A stretch of 64,000 nucleotides of DNA from Thermoplasmatota archaeon (GTDB lineage Archaea > Thermoplasmatota > Penumbrarchaeia > Penumbrarchaeales > Penumbrarchaeaceae): positions 1 through 64,000 of the forward strand of contig JARVGK010000004.1 of the NCBI GenBank assembly GCA_029762535.1, read 5' to 3'. The position numbers and the translations under genes were made by a program. Below are positions 36,369 through 44,424 of the stretch, piece by piece. Within the stretch, counting starts at the first letter, position 1, and the number at the start of each line of letters is the position of its first letter. The notes under the pieces were generated by a model, which worked only from the letters and a program-made list of their open reading frames with translations, made no database searches and was not told the DNA's origin.

Positions 36369-37220
36369 CTAATCATAGAACTTCTTTATCGCCTCGAGAC
36401 GCTCCACCATAACGTTCAATGCGTTAAGTATTATCCCGGCGACAAGCATGAACCCTCCGATCATGAACAGGAACAGCGTTATCAGTGCCGGAAAATATGA
36501 CACTTCTCTGAACTTGAAGAAATGGTTCACTGTATAGAGGCCGCTTACGAAAGCCGTGGTGATCGTGGCCATGCCCAGCATGCTGTAGAATAGAAGAGGA
36601 TGGTATCGGACAAGGGCGGTGATCGTTCCTAGCGGGGATCTCGGGAGGAATTTCAGGAAAGATATGCTCCTCTTCTTCGATCTGGTCTCTATCATCTCCT
36701 TGATCGATAATATCTCAAGGTCCTCTCTAGATGCGATGTCCACAAGTTCGCTCTCGACGTTTGATATGCTTCCTCCGTCCATGATCTCGAGAAGGCCTCG
36801 ATCAATTGCCCAGCATCCGATCGAACTGCCCTCCTTTGGTGGGAAAACATAGGCTGATGCGAACCTGTCGCCTTCGTTTATGCTTCTTGTTATCAGGCTT
36901 ATCGCGTCCTCAGCGTCGTTGCCTCCTGAGAGATCGAGAATGATCAGAGTGTCCTTCTTATCCTTTCTTCCGATCTCAAGGGCTTTTTTTACTACATCCT
37001 TCTTCATCACCTTTCGGTTGAACCTTATGACCCGGATCCCGGATTTGAGGGATAACTGAAGTGTCCTGTCGGAGGAGTTGTTGTCAACAACGGCTATGTC
37101 GAGATCCCTCTTCAGCTTCTTCCTGATATGATGAATGATAAGCAATGCATTCGATGCAACGGTCATCTCATCGTTGTCGGTGAGTATCACCACCTTGAAC
37201 GATTTTTTATTTATCCGCAT
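36369..37220 (-). CDS. Degenerate GT2-like protein with two C-terminal membrane helices
   Basis: 283 residues built like its GT2 neighbour but lacking the catalytic signature. IAVVDNNSSDRT survives at the nucleotide site, while the D-x-D position reads LIILDLSGGNDAEDAISLI. The C-terminal membrane pair is kept (FFLMIGGFMLVAGIILNALNVM-like). A paralogue at 48311-49138 has the matching ILDLMGGNTADDAISLL, so the altered motif is conserved rather than decayed. It may be a regulatory or scaffolding partner of the active GT2, 12 bases downstream, or an enzyme with different chemistry. Confidence 0.7.
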   Translation of the reverse strand: MRINKKSFKVVILTDNDEMTVASNALLIIHHIRKKLKRDLDIAVVDNNSSDRTLQLSLKSGIRVIRFNRKVMKKDVVKKALEIGRKDKKDTLIILDLSGGNDAEDAISLITRSINEGDRFASAYVFPPKEGSSIGCWAIDRGLLEIMDGGSISNVESELVDIASREDLEILSIKEMIETRSKKRSISFLKFLPRSPLGTITALVRYHPLLFYSMLGMATITTAFVSGLYTVNHFFKFREVSYFPALITLFLFMIGGFMLVAGIILNALNVMVERLEAIKKFYD

Positions 37221-37564
37221 ATGATCACTCTGATAGATCGTTAAGGAAAAGGATATCCATTCCTTAATAAATATATCATAAAAAAATCAACAATATAAAA
37301 AAACCCTCATGATCTACAAGTTCACAACATAGTATGAAAATTTTATTCGGGTTTTTTCATAAGTCCCTCGCGACACTTAAAATAGGATCCGGGACTTCGA
37401 AATAGTCGAATAATAACTGATGTTATTTCACCTAACCTGCCAATTACATTGGCATGTTCCGAGCCCAACGGAACGTCAATTTTAAGTCATCGTTGGGCAG
37501 AGGTATGCAAATCGGTATGCCAAACCTTGCTGTGATTTTCATACTAAATGACTAATTGTGGAGT
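37221..37564 (-). other. Structured intergenic/leader region
   Basis: This 344-base gap is rich in inverted repeats: TTCGA-AATAG-TCGAA (37396-37410), AATAAC-TGAT-GTTATT (37412-37427), TGCCAA-TTACA-TTGGCA (37438-37454), GTTCCG-7-CGGAAC (37456-37474) and GCCCAACG/CGTTGGGC (37463-37470 with 37491-37498). The last two compete for the same bases, so two exclusive folds are possible. On the minus strand it is the leader of the GT2-like genes; it could equally be a tandem terminator of the gene upstream. No protein gene is visible. Confidence 0.5.
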
Positions 37565-38716
37565 TCACCTGTTATATAATTTTAAATATACGTTGTTTAG
37601 TAGGCTGCCCCTATCGTCCCTGAAGCTTTGAATGGTTCTCCAATCGGTTATGGACCCTTCGAACTCATCTCTGCTCATTCCAATTTGACATAGGAACCAA
37701 TCAAGGTTTGGCGGGTCCTTATTCTCATCGTTGTAGTTTTTCTCATACAGCATCGCTTCGTCCCTCTTCATCGATCCCAGTCGGATCAATGAACTGTTCT
37801 TGCATGTGGCATCCGATAATCCTTTTGCCTTTTTTGATTGAGCGTACGAGGCTATCTTGCTTGCCTTGCAGTCCATATGTTCTACCTGATCCGAAGGCTC
37901 TGTCCACCCCATCTCTTTCTTTATGGTACCGAGTATCTCATCGTAGGACGGCCCAAGATGATCGTATATGCTCACATGCCTCGGAGTGGTCGGATCGGGA
38001 ATCCTCAATAGAGCTGTTGAAAGATGTACGATCCTTTTCAGGTCCCATTTTACCGTGAACTGTTTCATGGCGTCGACATTGAACGATAACTTCTCATTCT
38101 CGACCACTCTTGAAAAGAAGGCTGCATCACCGTTTTGGAAGAGTTCCGGAACTCTGGCAAGATAAGAATATCTTGCTCCCGTACCTTTTATGATCAAGGG
38201 AACGTCGAACATATCAGCTCCCATCTTCGATACTATCTCGATCCCTCTCATGCATGGAGGACAGAACGTTCCGGTTTTTCTTAAGAAAAGGCCGTATAGT
38301 TCCATCATCTCCTTTGGATTCGGACCATAGATAAGATGATCCGATCCGGTTTTATTAATGGCATTTCTTATGTTCTGTTTTGCATGGTCAGAAAGTAGGC
38401 CGTTGTCAAAAGTTATGGATAGGCTTTTCATGCCGTATACCTTGTCTGCAAGATAGAGGCAATAAACGCTATCCTTTCCTCCGCTCAAAGGCACGACGCA
38501 ATCGTAAGGTCTCTTTTTCTTCTTAGCCCATAGAACAAGTTCATCGAGTTTTTTTTTTCTTTCTTCTTTCTCATTATCTAACTTTGTGAGCAGTTTCTCA
38601 TAATAATTGCAATTATTGCATACACCTCTATCGTCCAACTTTACGCTTGGAAGGGTTGTGGGCATCACACACTTGTGACATCTAATGAAATTTTTTTCTT
38701 TATTTGTATCAACCAT
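37565..38716 (-). CDS. N-acetyl sugar amidotransferase (WbpG/PseA-like)
   Basis: About 383 residues. A zinc-ribbon start (CHKCVMPTTLPSV ... GVCNNCNYYEKL) leads to the PP-loop VVPLSGGKDSVYCLYLADKV, and CPPCMRGIE supplies further cysteines. This is the WbpG/PseA family, which forms acetamidino groups on sugars using ammonia from a HisH/HisF-like pair. No such partners are in this window, so ammonia supply is open. The frame opens at 38758, but GGAGG eight bases before the ATG at 38716 makes that the start. It follows the nucleotide-sugar dehydrogenase, its probable substrate source. Confidence 0.85.
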   Translation of the reverse strand: MVDTNKEKNFIRCHKCVMPTTLPSVKLDDRGVCNNCNYYEKLLTKLDNEKEERKKKLDELVLWAKKKKRPYDCVVPLSGGKDSVYCLYLADKVYGMKSLSITFDNGLLSDHAKQNIRNAINKTGSDHLIYGPNPKEMMELYGLFLRKTGTFCPPCMRGIEIVSKMGADMFDVPLIIKGTGARYSYLARVPELFQNGDAAFFSRVVENEKLSFNVDAMKQFTVKWDLKRIVHLSTALLRIPDPTTPRHVSIYDHLGPSYDEILGTIKKEMGWTEPSDQVEHMDCKASKIASYAQSKKAKGLSDATCKNSSLIRLGSMKRDEAMLYEKNYNDENKDPPNLDWFLCQIGMSRDEFEGSITDWRTIQSFRDDRGSLLNNVYLKLYNR

Positions 38717-38754
38717 TCCCCTGCCTCCTGATATAAAATGGTGATGAATTTGGA

Positions 38755-40032
38755 TCATAGGCTCCAGTAATGGATCCCCGTTCCGGAAAAATCTTTGCGG
38801 TCCAGGACATATTTCACATCTATCAGGACGCCGTTTTTGTTGCGGAACATCTTCTTGAATCCTTCTATCCCAAGATCCAGATATTCCTTATGCGGGACCG
38901 CCAGGATCACCGCGTCGGCTTTGGGAAGGTCCTCGAAACAAGTAAGGCCGAAACCGTACTCCTCGTTCGCATCCCTCTCTGAAGCGCAGGGGTCCGAGAT
39001 CGACACATCAACGCCGAATTCCAGAAGCTCCCTGACGATATCTACCACCCTGGAGTTCCTCACGTCCGGAACGTTCTCCTTGAATGTGATCCCCAGGACG
39101 TTCACCCTTGCCCCGTTCACGTTCTTTCCGGCCTTGATCAATTGTTTTATGGTCTGCTCCGCGACGTAGAAGCCCATGTCATCGTTGATCTTCCTGCCCG
39201 CAAGGATCACCTGGGGATGATAGCCCAGTTCCTGCGCCTTGTAGGTGAGATAATACGGGTCCACCCCGATGCAGTGGCCTCCGACGAGCCCCGGAGAGAA
39301 TTTCAGGAAGTTCCATTTCGTGCCGGCCGCCTTCAACACCTCTTTGGTATCTATCCCCATCCTCGAGAAGATGAGGGACAACTCGTTCATGAAAGCGATG
39401 TTGAGATCCCTCTGGGTGTTCTCTATGACCTTGGCCGCCTCAGCCACCCTGATAGAAGGTGCTCTGTAAACCCCCGCCTCTATGACGGATCCGTAAACCT
39501 CCGCTATGATCTCGAGGGTCTCATCGTCCTGTCCGGCGACTATCTTGAGGATCTTCTCAACGGTATGCTCCCGATCCCCGGGGTTGATCCTCTCCGGGGA
39601 GTATCCGAGCTTTAGATCGATGCCGGACCTAAGACCGCTGACCCTCTCCAAAATTGGTCCGCACACCTCTTCGGTAACGCCTGGATAGACCGTGCTTTCA
39701 AAGACGACGATCGATCCCTTACTGATGTTCCTTCCGACGATCTCCGAGGCCGCTATTACGGGTGTGAGGTCCGGAAGCTTGTTCCTGTTGATGGGCGTTG
39801 GAACGGCCACGATGAACATCTCATTGTCCCTGAGATCGGATTCGGATGATGTGAACGTGATACTGCTGCTTTTCACGGCCTCGTCGCCGATCTCGTTCGT
39901 CGGATCGACCCCTCTCTTGTAGAGATCTATCTTTTCCGGGCTGATGTCGAATCCTGTGACCTTGTGCTTTTTTGATAGAGCATAGGCCAGTGGTAGGCCT
40001 ACGTAACCCATTCCTATGACCGCAATATCCAT
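38755..40032 (-). CDS. UDP-N-acetylhexosamine 6-dehydrogenase (TviB/WbpA-like)
   Basis: 425 residues: NAD loop AVIGMGYVGLPLAYALSKKH, VAVPTPINRNKLPDL, ESTVYPGVTEE, and the catalytic cysteine in GLVGGHCIGVDPYYLTYKA, the form typical of TviB/WbpA/WbpO enzymes that make UDP-GlcNAcA or UDP-GalNAcA. C-terminal LGITFKENVPDVRNSRV is also diagnostic. GAGGT precedes the ATG. It differs clearly from the WecC-like enzyme at 5661, so two kinds of uronic acid are probably made. Confidence 0.88.
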   Translation of the reverse strand: MDIAVIGMGYVGLPLAYALSKKHKVTGFDISPEKIDLYKRGVDPTNEIGDEAVKSSSITFTSSESDLRDNEMFIVAVPTPINRNKLPDLTPVIAASEIVGRNISKGSIVVFESTVYPGVTEEVCGPILERVSGLRSGIDLKLGYSPERINPGDREHTVEKILKIVAGQDDETLEIIAEVYGSVIEAGVYRAPSIRVAEAAKVIENTQRDLNIAFMNELSLIFSRMGIDTKEVLKAAGTKWNFLKFSPGLVGGHCIGVDPYYLTYKAQELGYHPQVILAGRKINDDMGFYVAEQTIKQLIKAGKNVNGARVNVLGITFKENVPDVRNSRVVDIVRELLEFGVDVSISDPCASERDANEEYGFGLTCFEDLPKADAVILAVPHKEYLDLGIEGFKKMFRNKNGVLIDVKYVLDRKDFSGTGIHYWSL

Positions 40033-40070
40033 TCCTATACCTCTTGTATCAGATCGATAAAAATATGTTT

Positions 40071-40898
40071 CTACTCACCTGTAAGGGATGTACGATCGCC
40101 TCTTCCCCCAAGGACATCGATGATCCTCTTGCAAAGAAGAGGGGCCACCTCGGCTGAGAATTCCTTGTTGGGATGGGAATTGGTCGATGAGACGGCATAT
40201 TCGTCCTTGAGATATAGGGATCCCCCGGTCTCCAGGGAATAGAAGTCCCAGAGGAATATATTGTCCCCTTTCTCGTCCCAATCGTTCTTCACCCAGTTGA
40301 CGAACCCCTTCATCCTCTCGGCCTTTTCGGGTTCAGTGTTGTTCCTGACCAGTGCCGGACCGGTCCAGAGTATGAATTTCGTGTTCGGGAATTCGTGCAT
40401 CTTCACCTTCAGCGCCTCGTACTGCAGCTTGTAGTTCTCGATGCTCTTGACGGAGGATGATACATCCCCCTTTCCCGTATCCTCCTCTATTTTCGCCACC
40501 GGGAAGCAGTGCTTGAATACGACAACATCATAATTATCGACTATCATCTCAAGGGTCGGCTCTCTCATGTATGCTTTATCGCCCGCGTTCTTGACCCATA
40601 TGTTCCAGTAGTCATATGGATAGTTGTTCCAGCCGTAGGGATCCCTCTTTGGAAAGGATTGCTCGATGATGTTCAGGTTACTGTCATGATCCCTGATCCC
40701 TTCTACTACACCGCCCTCCCAGATATTTCGCCCTGTGCTGTGATGGAGATAGAGTATGTTGATATCGCCTCCGCCCGGATCCTTCAGGACCGGTTCCGAT
40801 CTGGATAGTTTGTTTATGAGGAACCTAAGACCCAGAACGGTGGATAGTAGTATGATGAGGGAAAGGAATGCTATGGGTATGATATGTCTTCTCTTCAT
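40071..40898 (-). CDS. Membrane-anchored SGNH-like hydrolase/acyltransferase domain protein
   Basis: 275 residues. One N-terminal helix (IIPIAFLSLIILLSTVLGL) anchors an outer domain that matches the first domain of the 1935-aa protein: ILYLHHSTGRN (Ser54), VVFKHCFPVAKIE, SVKSIENYKLQYEALK, FVNWVKNDWD and NSHPNKEFS. The HHS serine, with the SHPN histidine, suggests an SGNH-type catalytic pair such as in glycan O-acetyltransferases and esterases; activity is inference. The ATG at 40898 has GGAGG eight bases upstream; the TTG at 40913 lies inside that ribosome-binding site and is rejected. First gene of the run leading to the dehydrogenase and amidotransferase. Confidence 0.7.
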   Translation of the reverse strand: MKRRHIIPIAFLSLIILLSTVLGLRFLINKLSRSEPVLKDPGGGDINILYLHHSTGRNIWEGGVVEGIRDHDSNLNIIEQSFPKRDPYGWNNYPYDYWNIWVKNAGDKAYMREPTLEMIVDNYDVVVFKHCFPVAKIEEDTGKGDVSSSVKSIENYKLQYEALKVKMHEFPNTKFILWTGPALVRNNTEPEKAERMKGFVNWVKNDWDEKGDNIFLWDFYSLETGGSLYLKDEYAVSSTNSHPNKEFSAEVAPLLCKRIIDVLGGRGDRTSLTGE

Positions 40899-41301
40899 CG
40901 GGAGATCCTCCAAATATCTGGCGCTTTCGCTGGGACCGACAGGCTTTCTTCACCGGATCCTTCATGGGGATCCTCCGTTCACACGGTCGGTCGGTCGCAT
41001 ATCTGGGTGTTATTTTTTTTCGGTCTAGGCTCCTGAAGCCCCGCCAGTTGGCGGAGATGTTTTTGATTACTTAAACGATTCTACAAGGTAACGACCATAC
41101 AAGAATAATGGGCCCGATCTCGGATCCATGCCTTGATGAGGATAGAGGGTCCGTAGCGTGTATTTTTATCTACGACGATGTATCGATGAGAGATATTACC
41201 GTCAAACCGTACTTATTAAAATTCATAATGGGTTTTATTGTTGTTCCATAAGGATTTTTTTAAAAGAAGTATTATTATCAACCTTTGTTTTAATCACCTC
41301 C
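40899..41301. other. Divergent intergenic region
   Basis: It separates the SGNH-like gene (minus) from the GNAT gene (plus). It contains a hairpin CCGCC-AGTT-GGCGG at 41041-41054 followed on the plus strand by ATGTTTTTG, and an AT-rich stretch near 41205-41225 (ACTTATTAAAATTC) that may be the plus-strand promoter. No gene is convincing. Confidence 0.4.
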
Positions 41302-42051
41302 ATGGTCCGGGGCATCCTCAGGAGGATGATCACTGTTTTCAAGGATCGGGGGATCCTCCCCGGCATAAAGCATGTTCTTAGAACTATTTTCAGGATATTC
41401 ACTAGGATGCTATGGGACAGAAACGATCTTGATTTCTATCTCACTATTATACCAAACGATATCAGAATCGGAAATGACCCTGATCAGATCGAATTAAAGG
41501 AGATAACGAGGGATCAGATAGAAGGATATCCGGATTATTTCGATGGATGGTTCGATAGGGATAAAGCGATACGTTTTCATGATGAAGGCGATGTTTTACT
41601 TGGATTGTGGGATAGTGATAGGATAATATTCTTCCAATGGTTAGGGTTGAAAAGGATCAGGTTCCTCCGCCTCGGACTTGAGATCAGACCTCCTGTAGGA
41701 TACTGCTCTATGGCATGCATGTACACCCCTCCTGAAAGAAGGGGACAAGGAATAGCTACCATGGCAAAGCCCAAGGTGATTGATTATCTCAGGGATAGAT
41801 CGTTCAAATACATCATCGGGTTGATATCTCCCAAGAACAGGACGTCGAGGAATATCAACGAGCGCATCGGAGGGATCCCATATCAGAATGTTAGATATCA
41901 CAGAGTTCTCTTCTTGAAGATATATCGTCTGAGAAGCTTTTCGGATGATAAAAAGGCCACGTTCTTTAAGCTCGGTAAAAGGGACGAAAGGATATGGAAG
42001 TATTTCCTTTCGGATATGAGAATATTGCAGCAGACGGTTGATTCTACATGA
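41302..42051 (+). CDS. GNAT family N-acetyltransferase
   Basis: About 249 residues with a C-terminal GNAT core: RPPVGYCSMACMYTPPERRGQGIATMAKPKVIDYL gives the acetyl-CoA loop (R-R-G-Q-G-I-A). The frame is open to a GTG at 41158; I prefer the ATG at 41302, but no clear ribosome-binding site decides it, and the ATG at 41326 is also possible. Its stop overlaps the ATG of the ATP-grasp gene by four bases, so the two work together. Such pairs may acylate an amine made or activated by the partner. Confidence 0.7.
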   Translation: MVRGILRRMITVFKDRGILPGIKHVLRTIFRIFTRMLWDRNDLDFYLTIIPNDIRIGNDPDQIELKEITRDQIEGYPDYFDGWFDRDKAIRFHDEGDVLLGLWDSDRIIFFQWLGLKRIRFLRLGLEIRPPVGYCSMACMYTPPERRGQGIATMAKPKVIDYLRDRSFKYIIGLISPKNRTSRNINERIGGIPYQNVRYHRVLFLKIYRLRSFSDDKKATFFKLGKRDERIWKYFLSDMRILQQTVDST

Positions 42052-43142
42052 AGAAAATAATAATTAATCGGTTGGGCAGGTTCGCGTCAAATTACCGTAA
42101 GGTCCGCCATTTCAGAAAGAAGATAAAGGAGATAGACTCAAGGCTCGATAGATTGGGGGTTCCGAAACTTGATAGAGGATCGATCAGAAGGATCGATGAA
42201 TTCTGGAGTGGCTATGGCCTGAAAACAATACCTCACTGGCACAGGATGATGACCTGGGGTTGGGGGAGGTTCGAGCTCGGCTTCGTTCCTGAGGATATCT
42301 ACTATCCTTATCTTGAGAAGAGTGGGAACTACGATTTCCTTACAAAGGCATATGTTGATAAGAACAATTACGACAGGATATTCGGAAAAAGAGCGATCCC
42401 GGAAACGATAGTTCACAATGAGAACGGTCACTACTCTGATGAGGACCATGAGGATATGACCTTCGAGCAGGCCGTCCGTAGAATATCACAAGAGGAGGGT
42501 GAGATAGTCATCAAACCATCTCTCGCATCAGGCGGCGGCAGGAGGATTTTCATTGGAAAGGTGATGGGAAAGGAATTTGTAACAGATAAGCAGAGAGTGA
42601 ATATAGCATCATTCCTGAAGGATCACGGACCAGATTTCATAGTACAGAGGTTCATCGATCAGCATCATAGGATCGCTTGCTTTCACCCGGGAAGCGTCAA
42701 CACCATAAGGGTGATGACCGCAAGGACCAATAACAGTATAGAACACCTATCTATGATTTTACGTGTTGGATTAGGTTTCAGTAGAAATGATAATATGACA
42801 ACAGGTGGATTAGCTATTGGAATAGACATAAGTGGAAAGATGAGAAAAAGATCCTTTGATGATTTTTTTAGGAGGTATGATAGACATCCTGATACAAATA
42901 TCACATTCAATGGATATCCCATCCCTTGCTATGATAAGGTTCTGGAATTTACCTCTCATTTACATCGAAAGTTAAGGTATTTCCAGTTCGCGTCGTGGGA
43001 TGTGGCGTTCGATAAAAAAAGAGGACCGATCATGGTCGAAGTTAACCTTTACGGACAGGAAATCATCACACATCAGATCCTCAACGGTCCACTATTTGGA
43101 TCCGATCCGAGCCGAATACTGGACGAATGCCTCAGGAAATAG
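42048..43142 (+). CDS. Sugar-transfer-associated ATP-grasp protein
   Basis: 364 residues of the ATP-grasp fold in the sugar-transfer subfamily: NYDRIFGKRAIPETIVHNENG, EGEIVIKPSLASGGGRRI (ATP lysine and glycine loop), FIVQRFIDQHHRIACFHPGSVNTIRVMT and the metal-binding YFQFASWDVAFDKKRGPIMVEVNLYGQEI. These enzymes occur in glycan loci and are thought to link a carboxylate and an amine with ATP. A patch at ~42740-42960 is more AT-rich than its flanks. The 3' end overlaps the convergent flippase gene by 11 bases. Confidence 0.85.
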   Translation: MKKIIINRLGRFASNYRKVRHFRKKIKEIDSRLDRLGVPKLDRGSIRRIDEFWSGYGLKTIPHWHRMMTWGWGRFELGFVPEDIYYPYLEKSGNYDFLTKAYVDKNNYDRIFGKRAIPETIVHNENGHYSDEDHEDMTFEQAVRRISQEEGEIVIKPSLASGGGRRIFIGKVMGKEFVTDKQRVNIASFLKDHGPDFIVQRFIDQHHRIACFHPGSVNTIRVMTARTNNSIEHLSMILRVGLGFSRNDNMTTGGLAIGIDISGKMRKRSFDDFFRRYDRHPDTNITFNGYPIPCYDKVLEFTSHLHRKLRYFQFASWDVAFDKKRGPIMVEVNLYGQEIITHQILNGPLFGSDPSRILDECLRK

Positions 43143-44424
43143 ACTTTTTCCCTTTCCCTTTTAATAACCGGCTCCATGTCAACCAGATAGAAAGGCCGAG
43201 ATATATCGAATATACCATCAGGGTCGAATATGCGATCCCGATAAGCCCGAAATATTTCAAGAAGATGATGTTCAATCCTATGTTCAATACGGGAGGGACC
43301 CAGCTGATCTTCAGAAGCGACATCTCGTTGTCGCTCGCCTGCAGGAAAAGCCCGAATGGCAAGGTCATGAACCCGATGGCCTGGTAGAAAACAAGCACCT
43401 GGAATATGGCCTTGGATTCCTGATAGTCGGGAAAGAGCACATCTATCAAAGGTCCTGAGATTATTGCGAGAAAGAAAGCTCCGGCAAGTGCTATCGATCC
43501 GAAACCGCCTGCCATTATCGCCAACTCCTTGGCACCTGGCCTTTGCTCTTTGAAGAGTTTAACGATGAGGGGAAAAAAAGAGATCGCTATGAGATTCTTC
43601 AGAACGGATAGCGGATCGACCAATCTCTCGACCACCGCGTAGATCCCCACGTCCGACACCGGGCGCAATAGAGATATCATCAATACATCGATGCGGGTAC
43701 CAACAAAACCGCAAAAAAGCAGTATGGAAAAAATTATTGTGGGTTTCATGAGTTTCCAATCCCAAATGAACTTGAACGTCAATTTGTATCCTGCGATCTT
43801 TCTTGTGACGATATAGGTAATGAAAAGGATACTAAGGTTTATCACGACCAGAGCCACGGCGATATGGATAACACCCAACCCCAATACCAGTAAAGAGATG
43901 GTGATGACCACGAATGCGAATTTATTGATTATCTGAAATATCGCTATGAAATACATTCTGTTCGTTATCATGAATATTGATGTGAGATAGCTCTCGAATC
44001 CGTAATAGAAGAGGTCCGGTATGATAATAAGGACTATGATCTTCAATTCAAGGGAGTATGGTGTGAATAGCAGCAGGAAAAGCGCGACCATGATGGCGAT
44101 CAAAACGAAAGCGGTCTTTACCCCGAAGGTCCTCTCAAGAAGGGAGCCGATCTTTTTCGGGTCCCTTGACCCCGAACGTATCAACACTTTGGACATCTGT
44201 GATAATGTAAGTAGGCTGAAGATCGAAACGTAGGAGATCGCGGCGCTGAGTTTGCCATAGTCCTCCTTCCCGAGCATATTGGCTATGAATAGAAAACCTA
44301 TGGTCGAGATCACGATCGATATGATATTTCCGAGTGTGAGAAAAGAGAGATTCTTTAGGCCCTGGATAAGTGTGCGCATCAAGGATATCTTATTATGATC
44401 TTGGTTTGATTGCGTGATGATCAC
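43132..44424 (-). CDS. Polysaccharide flippase (Wzx/MATE-like), second copy
   Basis: 430 residues, ~12-14 helices; NLSFLTLGNIISIVISTIGFLFIANMLG and LLRPVSDVGIYAVVERLVDPLSVLKN correspond to the same positions in the flippase at 30514-31794. It flips lipid-linked glycans. Start ATG 44424 overlaps the stop of the upstream GT4 gene by four bases (ATGA), so the two are coupled. Confidence 0.88.
   Translation of the reverse strand: MIITQSNQDHNKISLMRTLIQGLKNLSFLTLGNIISIVISTIGFLFIANMLGKEDYGKLSAAISYVSIFSLLTLSQMSKVLIRSGSRDPKKIGSLLERTFGVKTAFVLIAIMVALFLLLFTPYSLELKIIVLIIIPDLFYYGFESYLTSIFMITNRMYFIAIFQIINKFAFVVITISLLVLGLGVIHIAVALVVINLSILFITYIVTRKIAGYKLTFKFIWDWKLMKPTIIFSILLFCGFVGTRIDVLMISLLRPVSDVGIYAVVERLVDPLSVLKNLIAISFFPLIVKLFKEQRPGAKELAIMAGGFGSIALAGAFFLAIISGPLIDVLFPDYQESKAIFQVLVFYQAIGFMTLPFGLFLQASDNEMSLLKISWVPPVLNIGLNIIFLKYFGLIGIAYSTLMVYSIYLGLSIWLTWSRLLKGKGKKSIS

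Noticed and set aside
41036..41060. CCGCC-AGTT-GGCGG hairpin plus T-run in the divergent gap, as a terminator
   Set aside because: No plus-strand gene ends before it; kept only as a note because an unseen small RNA cannot be excluded.
41282..41302. TCACCTCC just before the GNAT ATG
   Set aside because: It is the complement of a ribosome-binding site, so it cannot serve the plus-strand gene; no minus-strand gene begins after it.
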